DNA from: CAUTUX01 sp963532875 | Lineage (GTDB): Bacteria > Bacillota > Clostridia > Christensenellales > CAG-917 | Assembly: GCA_963532875.1 (NCBI GenBank) | Contig: CAUSLO010000015.1 | Coordinates: 1 to 26,013, forward strand | Direction: 5' to 3' | DNA length: 26,013 nucleotides | Shown: one piece after another, positions 15,678 to 23,746 of the stretch | How the letters are laid out: the number at the start of each line of letters is the position of its first letter | Position numbering within the stretch: the first letter of the stretch is position 1 | Made by a program: the position numbers and the translations under genes | The notes under the pieces: generated by a model | What the model was told of the DNA's origin: nothing | The model's input: only the letters and a program-made list of their open reading frames with translations | Database searches by the model: none

Positions 15678-16697
15678 TTATTTCGCATAACCATTCGGGT
15701 TTTTCTGTTGCCAATTCCAACTGTCTTTACACATATCTAAAAGATCATACTTGCATTCAAATCCTATTTCTTCTTTGGCTTTTGTTGTATCTGCGTAACA
15801 TACTGGAATATCTCCGGGTCTTCTTTCAACAATTTGATATGGAATTTTTACTCCTGTCGCTTTTTCAAATGCCTCAACTATTTCTAGAACGCTGTATCCT
15901 TTCCCTGTGCCTAAATTGTATATAAATAAACCTTTATCTCTTTCTAACTTCTTTAACGCACATACATGTCCACATGCCAAATCAACTACATGGATATAAT
16001 CACGTACACCTGTTCCGTCTTTTGTTGGATAATCATTCCCAAAAACTCTCAGCTCTTTTAGTTTGCCTATTCCAACTTGTGTAATATATGGCATTAGGTT
16101 GTTTGGTACATCGTTTGGATCTTCACCTAGCATTCCACTCTTATGTGCTCCAATTGGATTAAAATATCTTAAGAGTATAATATTGAAATTCTTATCTGCC
16201 TTATTTAGGTCAAATAGAATTCTTTCAATCATGAGTTTAGTTGTTCCATATGGATTTGTTGTTCCTCCAGTCTTCGCTGTTTCTTTAATTGGTACAGAAT
16301 CTGGATTGCCATATACTGTTGCTGAAGAAGAAAAGATGAAGTTATAACATTTAAATTCCCTCATTACTTCAATTAAAGATAAGGTGGAAATTAAGTTGTT
16401 ATCATAGTATTCAATAGGCTTTACGCAAGATTCTCCGACAGCCTTTAGCCCTGCAAAGTGAATAACGCCAAATATATCATGTTTTCTAAATATTTTCTCT
16501 AAGGCTTTCTTATCCTTTACATCATTTTCGTAAAATGCAATTTTTTTGCCAGTTACTTCTTCGATTCTTCCTTTTACTAACTTCTTGCTGTTGCATAGGT
16601 TATCTATAACTACTACATCATAGTCAGCCTCAAGTAACTCGATAACGGTATGTGAGCCTATAAAGCCCAAGCCACCTGTAACTAAAACTGTTTTCAT
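15678..16697 (-). CDS. galE: UDP-glucose/UDP-N-acetylglucosamine 4-epimerase
   Basis: A full-length 339-residue GalE of the extended short-chain dehydrogenase family; it interconverts UDP-Glc and UDP-Gal, and possibly the N-acetyl forms. The NAD-binding loop is TGGLGFIGSH (7-16). The catalytic residues are the Ser of SSSATVYG (123-130), Tyr150 and Lys154 in NPYGTTK. The position matching E. coli Tyr299 is Cys300, in GDIPVCYAD, as in human GALE (Cys307); a Cys here is known to admit UDP-GlcNAc/UDP-GalNAc. The start codon overlaps the fusion-gene stop as ATGA, so the two are translationally coupled. This supports a role in amino-sugar nucleotide supply for the envelope. Confidence 0.96.
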   Translation of the reverse strand: MKTVLVTGGLGFIGSHTVIELLEADYDVVVIDNLCNSKKLVKGRIEEVTGKKIAFYENDVKDKKALEKIFRKHDIFGVIHFAGLKAVGESCVKPIEYYDNNLISTLSLIEVMREFKCYNFIFSSSATVYGNPDSVPIKETAKTGGTTNPYGTTKLMIERILFDLNKADKNFNIILLRYFNPIGAHKSGMLGEDPNDVPNNLMPYITQVGIGKLKELRVFGNDYPTKDGTGVRDYIHVVDLACGHVCALKKLERDKGLFIYNLGTGKGYSVLEIVEAFEKATGVKIPYQIVERRPGDIPVCYADTTKAKEEIGFECKYDLLDMCKDSWNWQQKNPNGYAK

Positions 16698-18790
16698 TTT
16701 ACCTCCCCTTCCTTATATTTGTTTTCTAAATAATTATATAGTTCTTCCATTATAGTATCCGCCAAAGCCTTATTCTTACATTCTATCATCAAACGTACTT
16801 TTGGCTCAGTTCCACTCTTACGGACGATTATTCTGCCCTTATCCTTCATCTTTGCTTCATATTCCATTATAAGATTTTTAAATTCTTCATCTTCCATTAC
16901 TTCATTTTTTCTTTCTGTAACGAATCCCTTCTGTACTTGATAATATGGCTTAACCTTATATAGGCTACTTAACTCTGTGCCACTTTCACTTAATATTTTT
17001 GATAAGAATAGTGCTACAAATAAAGCATCACCTGTAGGCAAGAATTGATTCATTATTATATGACCTGCTTGTTCTCCACCTAACACTATATCGTTTTGTT
17101 GCATTGTTAAAGAGACGTTATGGTCTCCTACATCAGACCGTACAACCTCTACTCCTTTTTTACGTAGGGCTTCCTCTACTCCTAGATTCGTATATATTGT
17201 GCATACAACTTTATCACCATTTAGTTGATTCTTTTTCTTTAAATATTGAGAAAGGACATATATAATACCATCGCCATCTACTATTGTGCCCTTCTCGCTG
17301 ATTGCTATTATTCTGTCCGCATCTCCATCAAAACTAAATCCAAGATTTGCCTTCTCTTCAACAACACGTTTTGCACATACTTCTGGATATAATGCACCAG
17401 TTCCATTATTTATTATTTCGCCGTTTCCTTCGTCATTTAGTGATACAACTTCATGTCCTAATTCTTCAAAATACTTCTTTGCATATTTAGATACTGCACC
17501 ATTTGCACAATCAATTACTATCTTTAACTTCTTACCATTGATTGGCGTACAGCATTCTTTAAGGTGATTAAAATAAGTATCTTGCAAATTATCATCAATT
17601 ACTTTTTTGCCTTTGCTTTCTCTTATAATTGGTTTTGCTCTTGAAATATGGTTTTCTATTTCGCTCTCGTCTATATCTTGTAACTTTTCACCTTGTGAGT
17701 TAAATATTTTTATTCCGTTGTATTCAGATGGGTTATGTGATGCACTTATTACGATTCCGTAGTTTGCCTTTTCTGAAATGGTTGAATATGCAACGACTGG
17801 AGTAGCAACAACTCCCATATCTACTACTGTTGCTCCGCTATCTATGATTCCTCGAACTATTTCATCTTCAATTGCTTCTCCGCTAACTCTTGTATCTCTC
17901 CCCAAAATTACCTTTCCAAAGTCTGAAGAATATCCAATATAGTTCCCACATAAATATGCAATTTCATCTGTTATATCTTTGCGATACTTCCCTCTGATAC
18001 CATCAGTTCCAAAGTGTTTCTTGTTGAAGATATTCTTGTGATATTTGCTTCTATCAAGTTTGATTTCTTCTCTTGCTCTCCCAATACACATACTGTTTGC
18101 AGGAATTGGTTTAGTTACCGTTGTTGCAGCCGCTATAAACGCATTGTCTTCAATTATTGCTGGAGCAACTATGTTTGAGTTGCTTCCGATAAATGCACTG
18201 TCGCCAACTTTTGATCTATGCTTATTTTTGCCATCATAATTGACGAATACGACACCACATCCGATATTACATTGGTTACCTATATCAGCATCACCAATGT
18301 ATGCCAAGTGTGCCATCTTTGTATGTTTGCCAATTACTGAATTTTTGATTTCTACGAAATTTCCTATCCTACAATTAGCCCCAATCAAACTATTGGTGTG
18401 TATGTTTGCAAAGGGTCCAACTGTTGTCTCTTGTCCAATTTCACTATCTCTAACTTCGCTCTTTTCAATGCGGACACCAGACCTAATAATTGAGTTTACA
18501 ATTGTGTTGTCTTCTCTTAATTTGCAGTTAGCACCGATGAATGTTTTACCCTTCAATCTGTTGTTTGGATATATGTATGCTCCTTCTCGTATCTCTACAG
18601 TATCGTCAATATATATGCCAACAATTGATTCAAAGATTACCCCATTTTCTACGTGCTTTTTAATAATTGAGATACGGATATCTTCAAATGCTCTTTCTCT
18701 TTCTAATAGGTCGTGAGCATTGATTTTTTTGTCTTTGCAATATTTCTCAAAGTCCACTCCCAAGTATTCTTTTATGACTAAGTTTTCCAT
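16694..18790 (-). CDS. fusion of GlmU acetyltransferase domain and phosphoglucosamine mutase GlmM
   Basis: One uninterrupted frame with two enzymes (numbers count from the upstream ATG at 18823). Residues 35-75 match the helical end of the GlmU uridylyltransferase domain (KKHVENGV then YIDDTVEI). Residues 76-255 are a left-handed beta-helix closely matching the GlmU acetyltransferase: VGPFANIHTNSLIG, RIGNFVEIKNSVIG, KMAHLAYIGDA with catalytic His172, and FVNYDGKNKH. The nucleotidyltransferase core and its LxxGxGTRM-type loop are absent. Residues 268-709 are a complete GlmM: FGTDGIRG, ISASHNP with phospho-Ser362, metal loop FDGDADR, GGEQAGH and RKSGTEPKVR. Predicted reactions are GlcN-6-P to GlcN-1-P to GlcNAc-1-P. 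I prefer the ATG at 18790 (698 residues) because a TATAAT lies between it and the ATG at 18823; neither has a good Shine-Dalgarno site. It heads the operon with galE. Confidence 0.9.
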   Translation of the reverse strand: MENLVIKEYLGVDFEKYCKDKKINAHDLLERERAFEDIRISIIKKHVENGVIFESIVGIYIDDTVEIREGAYIYPNNRLKGKTFIGANCKLREDNTIVNSIIRSGVRIEKSEVRDSEIGQETTVGPFANIHTNSLIGANCRIGNFVEIKNSVIGKHTKMAHLAYIGDADIGNQCNIGCGVVFVNYDGKNKHRSKVGDSAFIGSNSNIVAPAIIEDNAFIAAATTVTKPIPANSMCIGRAREEIKLDRSKYHKNIFNKKHFGTDGIRGKYRKDITDEIAYLCGNYIGYSSDFGKVILGRDTRVSGEAIEDEIVRGIIDSGATVVDMGVVATPVVAYSTISEKANYGIVISASHNPSEYNGIKIFNSQGEKLQDIDESEIENHISRAKPIIRESKGKKVIDDNLQDTYFNHLKECCTPINGKKLKIVIDCANGAVSKYAKKYFEELGHEVVSLNDEGNGEIINNGTGALYPEVCAKRVVEEKANLGFSFDGDADRIIAISEKGTIVDGDGIIYVLSQYLKKKNQLNGDKVVCTIYTNLGVEEALRKKGVEVVRSDVGDHNVSLTMQQNDIVLGGEQAGHIIMNQFLPTGDALFVALFLSKILSESGTELSSLYKVKPYYQVQKGFVTERKNEVMEDEEFKNLIMEYEAKMKDKGRIIVRKSGTEPKVRLMIECKNKALADTIMEELYNYLENKYKEGEVK

Positions 18791-18797
18791 AAATTTA

Positions 18798-18803
18798 ATT
18801 ATA
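18798..18803 (-). promoter_or_regulatory. possible -10 box of the glmUM-fusion operon
   Basis: A perfect TATAAT (minus strand) lies seven bases before the ATG at 18790. The -35 is poor: TTCATG at 17 nt, or ATGACA at only 14 nt. If used, transcription would begin at or next to the start codon, giving a leaderless mRNA, which would fit the lack of a Shine-Dalgarno site. Confidence 0.4.
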
Positions 18804-18875
18804 CAATATTTTGAAATTGTCATGAATTGCTACATGTGTTTAGCATATCGTTTGAGCTTTTTAAAAGCAAAAAAG

Positions 18876-18929
18876 GCATATTTTTGTGAGAAATTATGAA
18901 AAGTAGATAGTACTTTGCATATTTTTGTG
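18876..18929. repeat. 13-bp direct repeat upstream of the glmUM-fusion operon
   Basis: GCATATTTTTGTG occurs at 18876-18888 and again at 18917-18929, 41 bases apart (about four helical turns). It lies in the intergenic region between the end of the O-antigen-ligase-like gene and the start of the fusion gene. It could be a regulator-binding site; no known regulator is recognised. No clear terminator is seen in 18791-18957. Confidence 0.5.
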
Positions 18930-18957
18930 TTTGAAAATTTGTGTGCCGTCAATTGGA

Positions 18958-20433
18958 TTATGCTCGGCTATATGCAAGTTTTGTATGTGTTGGTGTCTGA
19001 TATAGTTTGCAATTATTTTCTACTTCACACTCTACAACGAACACTGCCATCAAACTCATATATGGGTATGCGATAAATATTGGACAGTCAATTAGACCAA
19101 CAAATTCTATACCCATCATTGCAAGCATGATGAAAACTTTATATGGATTTTTGGTAATTTTCTTAAAGACAATTTTGTATTGAGTAACGTAAAAGATTGT
19201 GTATGCTATAACTCCAACAAGTCCCATTGCTCCAATTATATGGAAGAATGATGAATGATATTGCCACATTTTTTCACGCCATCCGAACCACTCTTTAAAA
19301 GCGACTCCCCTTCCTGTTATTGGATTCTTCAAGAATTGTCGTATTGCATCACCGTAAAGTTCTTCTCTGCCGTTGCCTTTTTGTGTGATTGCCGACTTAA
19401 CTAAATTTGCTACTTCACTATGGAATGCTATCGTTATTACGCCCACAAGAACTAACAAAAATACTGCTGGCTTCAATTGTGAGTATTTATTTTTACTATA
19501 CTTTAAAAGCACAATTATGATGATTGGAACGCTTAAAACTGCAAGCAATATTTCTGCTCTTGAGAATGCAAAGAATATACTGCAGAATGCGATGTATGAC
19601 ATCCACGTATACCATTTAAATCCTTTAGTTTTATTTAAATCAAGATAGAACCCAAATGGGAATGTCATAACCAATATATATGCAATTGCGGCATTGTTCC
19701 CTACTCCGTATGTTGGTTCTGGTACTTCGTCGAGTACTCCTCCTGTTATTATTTCTTTAAATAAAGAATGCTTGTATGTAGCATTTCCAAAGAAAAAAGT
19801 TGAAAACACAAAGAATGCTCCTATCATTGAATATCCAACTAGGAACTTCGCTATATATCTTCTTCTATCAACATACTTATTAGGTTTTGCATAAGCACTT
19901 CCTAAATAGAATCCTAGTGGTGCTGCAACCAATGTAATATATGTAACCCACATCTCAAGGTCTAGTACGTTTCTTCCGACCTTCTGTGGTGCTTCGTAGT
20001 CTTCAAATGCCATACTGAGAAGAAAGGCAACCTCAAGTAACAAGTATGGTATTATCAATTTACGTACTCTTAGAACTGGTTTATATATAATGAAATGCAA
20101 TATTAATGACAAAGCATATATTCCAAACATTAAACCTATGTATGGTCCTGTCTTACTCTGCACGTAGACCATTGCGTCTTGTGAAACAAAGTTTCCTACT
20201 AAATAGAACATGTGTGGTAACTGAATTGTTAAGTCATCTACTATCAATAACGAAATTGCACCACATATTCCAAATAGCGTTAATCCTATTTCTGGTCTGT
20301 CTAAAATCCAACTACTTAGTGTCGCTATGATATAAATGCAAAGATACAAATCCGTATAAAAGAATTTCTTCAACCATTCTGGCGATTTTCCTAGCACATT
20401 CCTAACATGTTGCATTCTTGATGTTTGTTCCAT
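18958..20433 (-). CDS. O-antigen ligase/polymerase-like (Wzy_C) membrane protein
   Basis: A 491-residue protein with about a dozen hydrophobic helices. The large external loop and motifs fit the O-antigen ligase/polymerase superfamily: an Arg-containing FAFSRAEILL at a helix start, then GREELYGDAIRQFLKNP followed by ITGRGVAF, then YHSSFFHIIGAMGLVG. Such proteins transfer or polymerise lipid-linked glycans outside the membrane; in Gram-positive-type cells they serve exopolysaccharide or wall-polymer assembly. The substrate cannot be told. No glycosyltransferase gene is adjacent, although the sugar-nucleotide operon lies next downstream. The ATG at 20433 overlaps the stop of the small upstream ORF (TAATG), implying coupled translation. 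Confidence 0.8.
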   Translation of the reverse strand: MEQTSRMQHVRNVLGKSPEWLKKFFYTDLYLCIYIIATLSSWILDRPEIGLTLFGICGAISLLIVDDLTIQLPHMFYLVGNFVSQDAMVYVQSKTGPYIGLMFGIYALSLILHFIIYKPVLRVRKLIIPYLLLEVAFLLSMAFEDYEAPQKVGRNVLDLEMWVTYITLVAAPLGFYLGSAYAKPNKYVDRRRYIAKFLVGYSMIGAFFVFSTFFFGNATYKHSLFKEIITGGVLDEVPEPTYGVGNNAAIAYILVMTFPFGFYLDLNKTKGFKWYTWMSYIAFCSIFFAFSRAEILLAVLSVPIIIIVLLKYSKNKYSQLKPAVFLLVLVGVITIAFHSEVANLVKSAITQKGNGREELYGDAIRQFLKNPITGRGVAFKEWFGWREKMWQYHSSFFHIIGAMGLVGVIAYTIFYVTQYKIVFKKITKNPYKVFIMLAMMGIEFVGLIDCPIFIAYPYMSLMAVFVVECEVENNCKLYQTPTHTKLAYSRA

Positions 20434-20591
20434 TAGTTTGCAATAACCTCCGACACTAGCCTGTATACATAGTTAATTTTCTCTTCAGTGCTACAAAATA
20501 CTTCGCTTAGCATATCACATATTTGAATGGATTGCATTTTATTCCCAAGTTCAGATTTATACATCGCTCTTTGTTTGTTTAAATATAACAT
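20433..20591 (-). CDS. small coupled ORF, 52 residues, unknown
   Basis: This frame begins with an ATG one base after the stop of the upstream lipoprotein gene and ends with a TAA that shares its last A with the ATG of the Wzy-like gene. Such stop/start coupling at both ends, filling a 160-nt gap exactly, suggests a real gene. The product is soluble and charged, begins MLYLNKQRAMYKSELGNK and ends KINYVYRLVSEVIAN, with no membrane helix and no recognised domain. The Shine-Dalgarno site is weak (TAGG). It might alternatively only carry ribosomes into the next gene. Confidence 0.5.
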   Translation of the reverse strand: MLYLNKQRAMYKSELGNKMQSIQICDMLSEVFCSTEEKINYVYRLVSEVIAN

Positions 20592-20592
20592 C

Positions 20593-21999
20593 CTATTTTT
20601 TTGTATTACTCTTTTTCTTCTCTTCAACAGAAACGTTTGTTGGTTTATTATCATGATTGCTTGTATCTACACAATATAGATATCCATCTTTCTCATTGAA
20701 GTAGTATAGAATGTCTCCAAACATTACTGGTCTTGAATAGTTATGTTTAACTGCTAGCCCTTTTATTACTATCTCTAATGGATTTCTATTTAATTCTGCA
20801 GAATAGAGAACGTCGCCAGTTTCTTTTTTAAGAAAATAAATTTTATTTTTTCCATCATAAAACGCATATCTAACTTCCTTTTCATAAACTGTATGTGCTA
20901 TTAGTTTATCGCCATCATAATACTTATACTTAAGTTTGCTGCCGTCATATTCATATACGCCCTTATCGTATCCTAATAAGAAGAAATATGTGCCCGCTCT
21001 ATCTGTTACGCCATAGTGTTTTTCATTCTTTATATTAAGGTTTGCTCCTTCTAGTATTTTGTTTGCATATAGATTTGATACTGATCCCTGAACTGTATTT
21101 TGAGATACTTTTTGATAAAGGATTGTATTTTCTGTATCTGTCTTTAACCATGAAATCAATCTGAATCCAAATAATTTATCTTTATGTTTTTCTTTTTCTG
21201 CCTTTTCTGCGTCTGTTAAATAGGATCCCTTAGGAATAACTGCCTTTTTATCTCCGCCCTTATAATTAGATCTCATAAGATCCATATCTTCGCTTGTATC
21301 CTTAGGGTTTTTATATACATAAAAAATATAATCTGAATCTAAACGCCAAAGATAACTAGTTACGTTTTCTTCAATCTTTTTTAAAGTTTTTTGTACTCTT
21401 TTATTTAATCTTTGAGAATTATTCTTTACTGAGTTTAAATGTGAAAAATCTAAAGTGTATATTGTCTTATCTAAAAAGTATATTAAATGATTTTCTTTAA
21501 ACATAAAGTCTACTTCTCTGTTATTGACTGTATGTATCTTTTGAGTTACCGATCCGTCTAACTTTGTTCTCCAGAAATCTAGTTTTGTTTTTGACGCTTG
21601 TCCGTTTGAATCTCTATCAATACTTGGTGATGCGTAATATATCCAATTATTATAGATATATAGCCCCATCTTTTCATTGCTCTTTTCACTTGTCCAAACA
21701 ATTGTTTTAACAAATGGCTTTTGAGTATCTTTCTTAATAATTCCCTTTTCATCTACTTCTGCACGATATAGAGCCCCTTTAACTGGTTTACCCCATTCGT
21801 TGCCATCAAACTTGTCTTGATAACCATTCGCAAAGTAAATGTATTTCCCTTTTCGTACAACTGGCGTTCCATTGTTGATTACTTCGCCAGATGCATCATA
21901 TGACGATTTTTCAGCAATCTTTTTCGTACATGCACTAAATGTTGCTATTCCAACAACTATTAACATTAAAGTTAAAATAATTCTTAACGTTTTCTTCAT
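20593..21999 (-). CDS. lipoprotein with beta-propeller-like repeats
   Basis: A 468-residue predicted lipoprotein: a basic start, a hydrophobic core and the lipobox FSAC with Cys24 lipidated. The mature part has recurring short strands around YIYFANG, GALYRAEVDEKG, WIYYASPS, LIYFLDKTIYTLD, IFYVYK, KIYFLKKETGDVLYSAELN and ILYYFNEKDGYLYCVD. This pattern is typical of the beta-propeller-like DUF5050 class of extracytoplasmic proteins, and I infer a propeller fold; the ligand is unknown. The start has AAGGA seven bases upstream and lies 3 nt after the aspS stop, so it is co-transcribed with the synthetase genes. Confidence 0.8.
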   Translation of the reverse strand: MKKTLRIILTLMLIVVGIATFSACTKKIAEKSSYDASGEVINNGTPVVRKGKYIYFANGYQDKFDGNEWGKPVKGALYRAEVDEKGIIKKDTQKPFVKTIVWTSEKSNEKMGLYIYNNWIYYASPSIDRDSNGQASKTKLDFWRTKLDGSVTQKIHTVNNREVDFMFKENHLIYFLDKTIYTLDFSHLNSVKNNSQRLNKRVQKTLKKIEENVTSYLWRLDSDYIFYVYKNPKDTSEDMDLMRSNYKGGDKKAVIPKGSYLTDAEKAEKEKHKDKLFGFRLISWLKTDTENTILYQKVSQNTVQGSVSNLYANKILEGANLNIKNEKHYGVTDRAGTYFFLLGYDKGVYEYDGSKLKYKYYDGDKLIAHTVYEKEVRYAFYDGKNKIYFLKKETGDVLYSAELNRNPLEIVIKGLAVKHNYSRPVMFGDILYYFNEKDGYLYCVDTSNHDNKPTNVSVEEKKKSNTKK

Positions 22000-22002
22000 A
22001 TA

Positions 22003-23739
22003 CTATTCCTTTTTATCACAAATCTTAATATGTACGTCATACAACTGTTTTTCTGTAACAGTTGATGGTGCACCCATTAAAATATCCCTTGCATTTTTAT
22101 CCATTGGGAATGTAATAATTTCCCTTATATTCTGTTCTCCTTTCAAAAGCATTACCATTCTGTCTACGCCTGGTGCTATCCCAGCGTGTGGTGGTGCTCC
22201 AAATTTAAATGCATTATATAATGCTGAGAATTTTTCTTCAATTACACTCTTATCATATCCTGCTATTGCAAATGCCTTTTCCATCAATATTGGGTCGTGA
22301 TTTCTAACTGCACCACTACTCAACTCTACTCCATTTACAACACTGTCATATTGGTATGCCAGTATGTCTAACGGTTTCTTTTTCTCTAAATCTTCTATTC
22401 CGCCCTGTGGCATTGAGAATGGATTGTGCGAAAAGTCAATTTTACCTTCATCATTCAATTCATACATTGGGAAGTCAACTATCCAACAGAATCTGAAAAC
22501 ATTTTTTTCTAACAACTCACAATCAATACCTAATTGTTGTCTTACATATCCCGCCTTCTTCTCAACATCGTTTTCTTCTGCAATTATTGCGACAAAAGAG
22601 TTTGGCTGAATTTTAAGTTTCTTAATTATTGCTTTTTCTGCACTCTCAACAAACTTTGCAATTCCGCCTTGGATTATATTGTCTTTGTCTGTCTTGAAGT
22701 AATATAGGTTGCTCAATCCATTTTCTTTTGATCTTTCTACTAATTCATCAATATACTTTCTCGACTTTATGAAATTTGGTACAACTATTGCCTTTATCTT
22801 CTTTTTTGTAAAGAATGGTGCTGAATCTTTAAATTCCTTTGTAGCCTCTTTGATTATTAAAGGGTTCCTTAGGTCAGGCTTGTCGCTACCATAATCACGC
22901 ATTGCATCTTTATATTTGATTCGTCTAAATGGTGGTTTATCAACTTCATAATCTGAGAATGTTTCAAATAACTCTGAAAGAACTTCTTCCATAACGGCAA
23001 ATACATCTTCTTGTGTCGCAAAACACATCTCAGTATCTAGTTGATAGAATTCTCCAGGACTTCTGTCTGCTCTAGCATCTTCATCTCTAAAGCATGGTGC
23101 TATTTGAAAATACTTATCAAATCCTGATGCCATTAATAACTGTTTGTATTGCTGTGGGGCTTGAGGTAAGGCGTAGAATCTTCCAGGATGTAACCGTGAA
23201 GGTACGATAAAGTCTCTTGCTCCTTCTGGTGATGAACTAGTTAAGATAGGTGTTGTTATTTCCAAGAATCCTTTTTGTGTCATTTTGTTTCTTAACCAAC
23301 TTACTACCTTCGCTCTAAACTCTATTTTTTCTCTTACTTCAGGATTTCTCAAATCTAAGTAGCGATATTTAAGCCTTGTATCTTCTCTTGATTGGGTTGA
23401 TGTTGAAATTTCAAAAGGTAGAGTTTCATAACATTTCCCCAGCACTTCTATTTTGCTTGGTTCTATTTCAATCATGCCTGTTGGCATATCTTTATTTACT
23501 GACGAACGCTTAACTACTTTCCCTTCAATGCTAATTGTTGACTCTCTAGGAATCTCTCTTATTTGTTCTTTTAAACTTTCATCATTAACAACTGCTTGGG
23601 TGTATCCATAGAAATCTCGCATAACGAAAAATACAACTGCCCCTAGGTCTCGTATGCTACTCAACCAACCAGCCAGTTTAACTGTCTCGCCAATGTTTGC
23701 TTCTCTTAATTCACCGCACGTATGTGTTCTTAATTCCAT
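22003..23739 (-). CDS. aspS: aspartyl-tRNA synthetase (alphaproteobacterial-like type)
   Basis: A complete 578-residue class II synthetase that charges tRNA-Asp. The N-terminal OB-fold anticodon domain is residues 1-105 (GWLSSIRDLGAVVFFVMRD), followed by the catalytic core with motif 2 FRDEDARADRSPGEFYQLD (217-235), the bacterial GAD insert, and motif 3 GIAPGVDRMVMLL near the end. The wording of motif 2, VDFPMYE...FSHNPFSMPQGG, ILAYQYDSVVNGVELSSGA and the end FPMDKNARDILMGAPS is that of alphaproteobacterial AspRS, not the usual Bacillota type. The residue after RD in the OB fold is Leu32, as in discriminating enzymes, which fits the presence of asnS. It starts 8 nt after asnA. Confidence 0.97.
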   Translation of the reverse strand: MELRTHTCGELREANIGETVKLAGWLSSIRDLGAVVFFVMRDFYGYTQAVVNDESLKEQIREIPRESTISIEGKVVKRSSVNKDMPTGMIEIEPSKIEVLGKCYETLPFEISTSTQSREDTRLKYRYLDLRNPEVREKIEFRAKVVSWLRNKMTQKGFLEITTPILTSSSPEGARDFIVPSRLHPGRFYALPQAPQQYKQLLMASGFDKYFQIAPCFRDEDARADRSPGEFYQLDTEMCFATQEDVFAVMEEVLSELFETFSDYEVDKPPFRRIKYKDAMRDYGSDKPDLRNPLIIKEATKEFKDSAPFFTKKKIKAIVVPNFIKSRKYIDELVERSKENGLSNLYYFKTDKDNIIQGGIAKFVESAEKAIIKKLKIQPNSFVAIIAEENDVEKKAGYVRQQLGIDCELLEKNVFRFCWIVDFPMYELNDEGKIDFSHNPFSMPQGGIEDLEKKKPLDILAYQYDSVVNGVELSSGAVRNHDPILMEKAFAIAGYDKSVIEEKFSALYNAFKFGAPPHAGIAPGVDRMVMLLKGEQNIREIITFPMDKNARDILMGAPSTVTEKQLYDVHIKICDKKE

Positions 23740-23746
23740 ATCTTTC

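Noticed and set aside
18240..18716. Plus-strand frame of 158 codons
   Set aside because: It is antisense to the GlmU-type beta-helix; the hexapeptide pattern on the minus strand explains the open frame.
16694..18823. Sequencing or assembly artefact joining two genes
   Set aside because: The frame is continuous through a plausible linker, both domains have intact active-site motifs, and codon use is even across the joint. It cannot be fully excluded without reads.
18853..18870. GCTTTTTAAAAGC palindrome as terminator of the asn operon
   Set aside because: The stem is short and AT-rich with a three-base loop, and no T-run follows it in the minus-strand reading direction.
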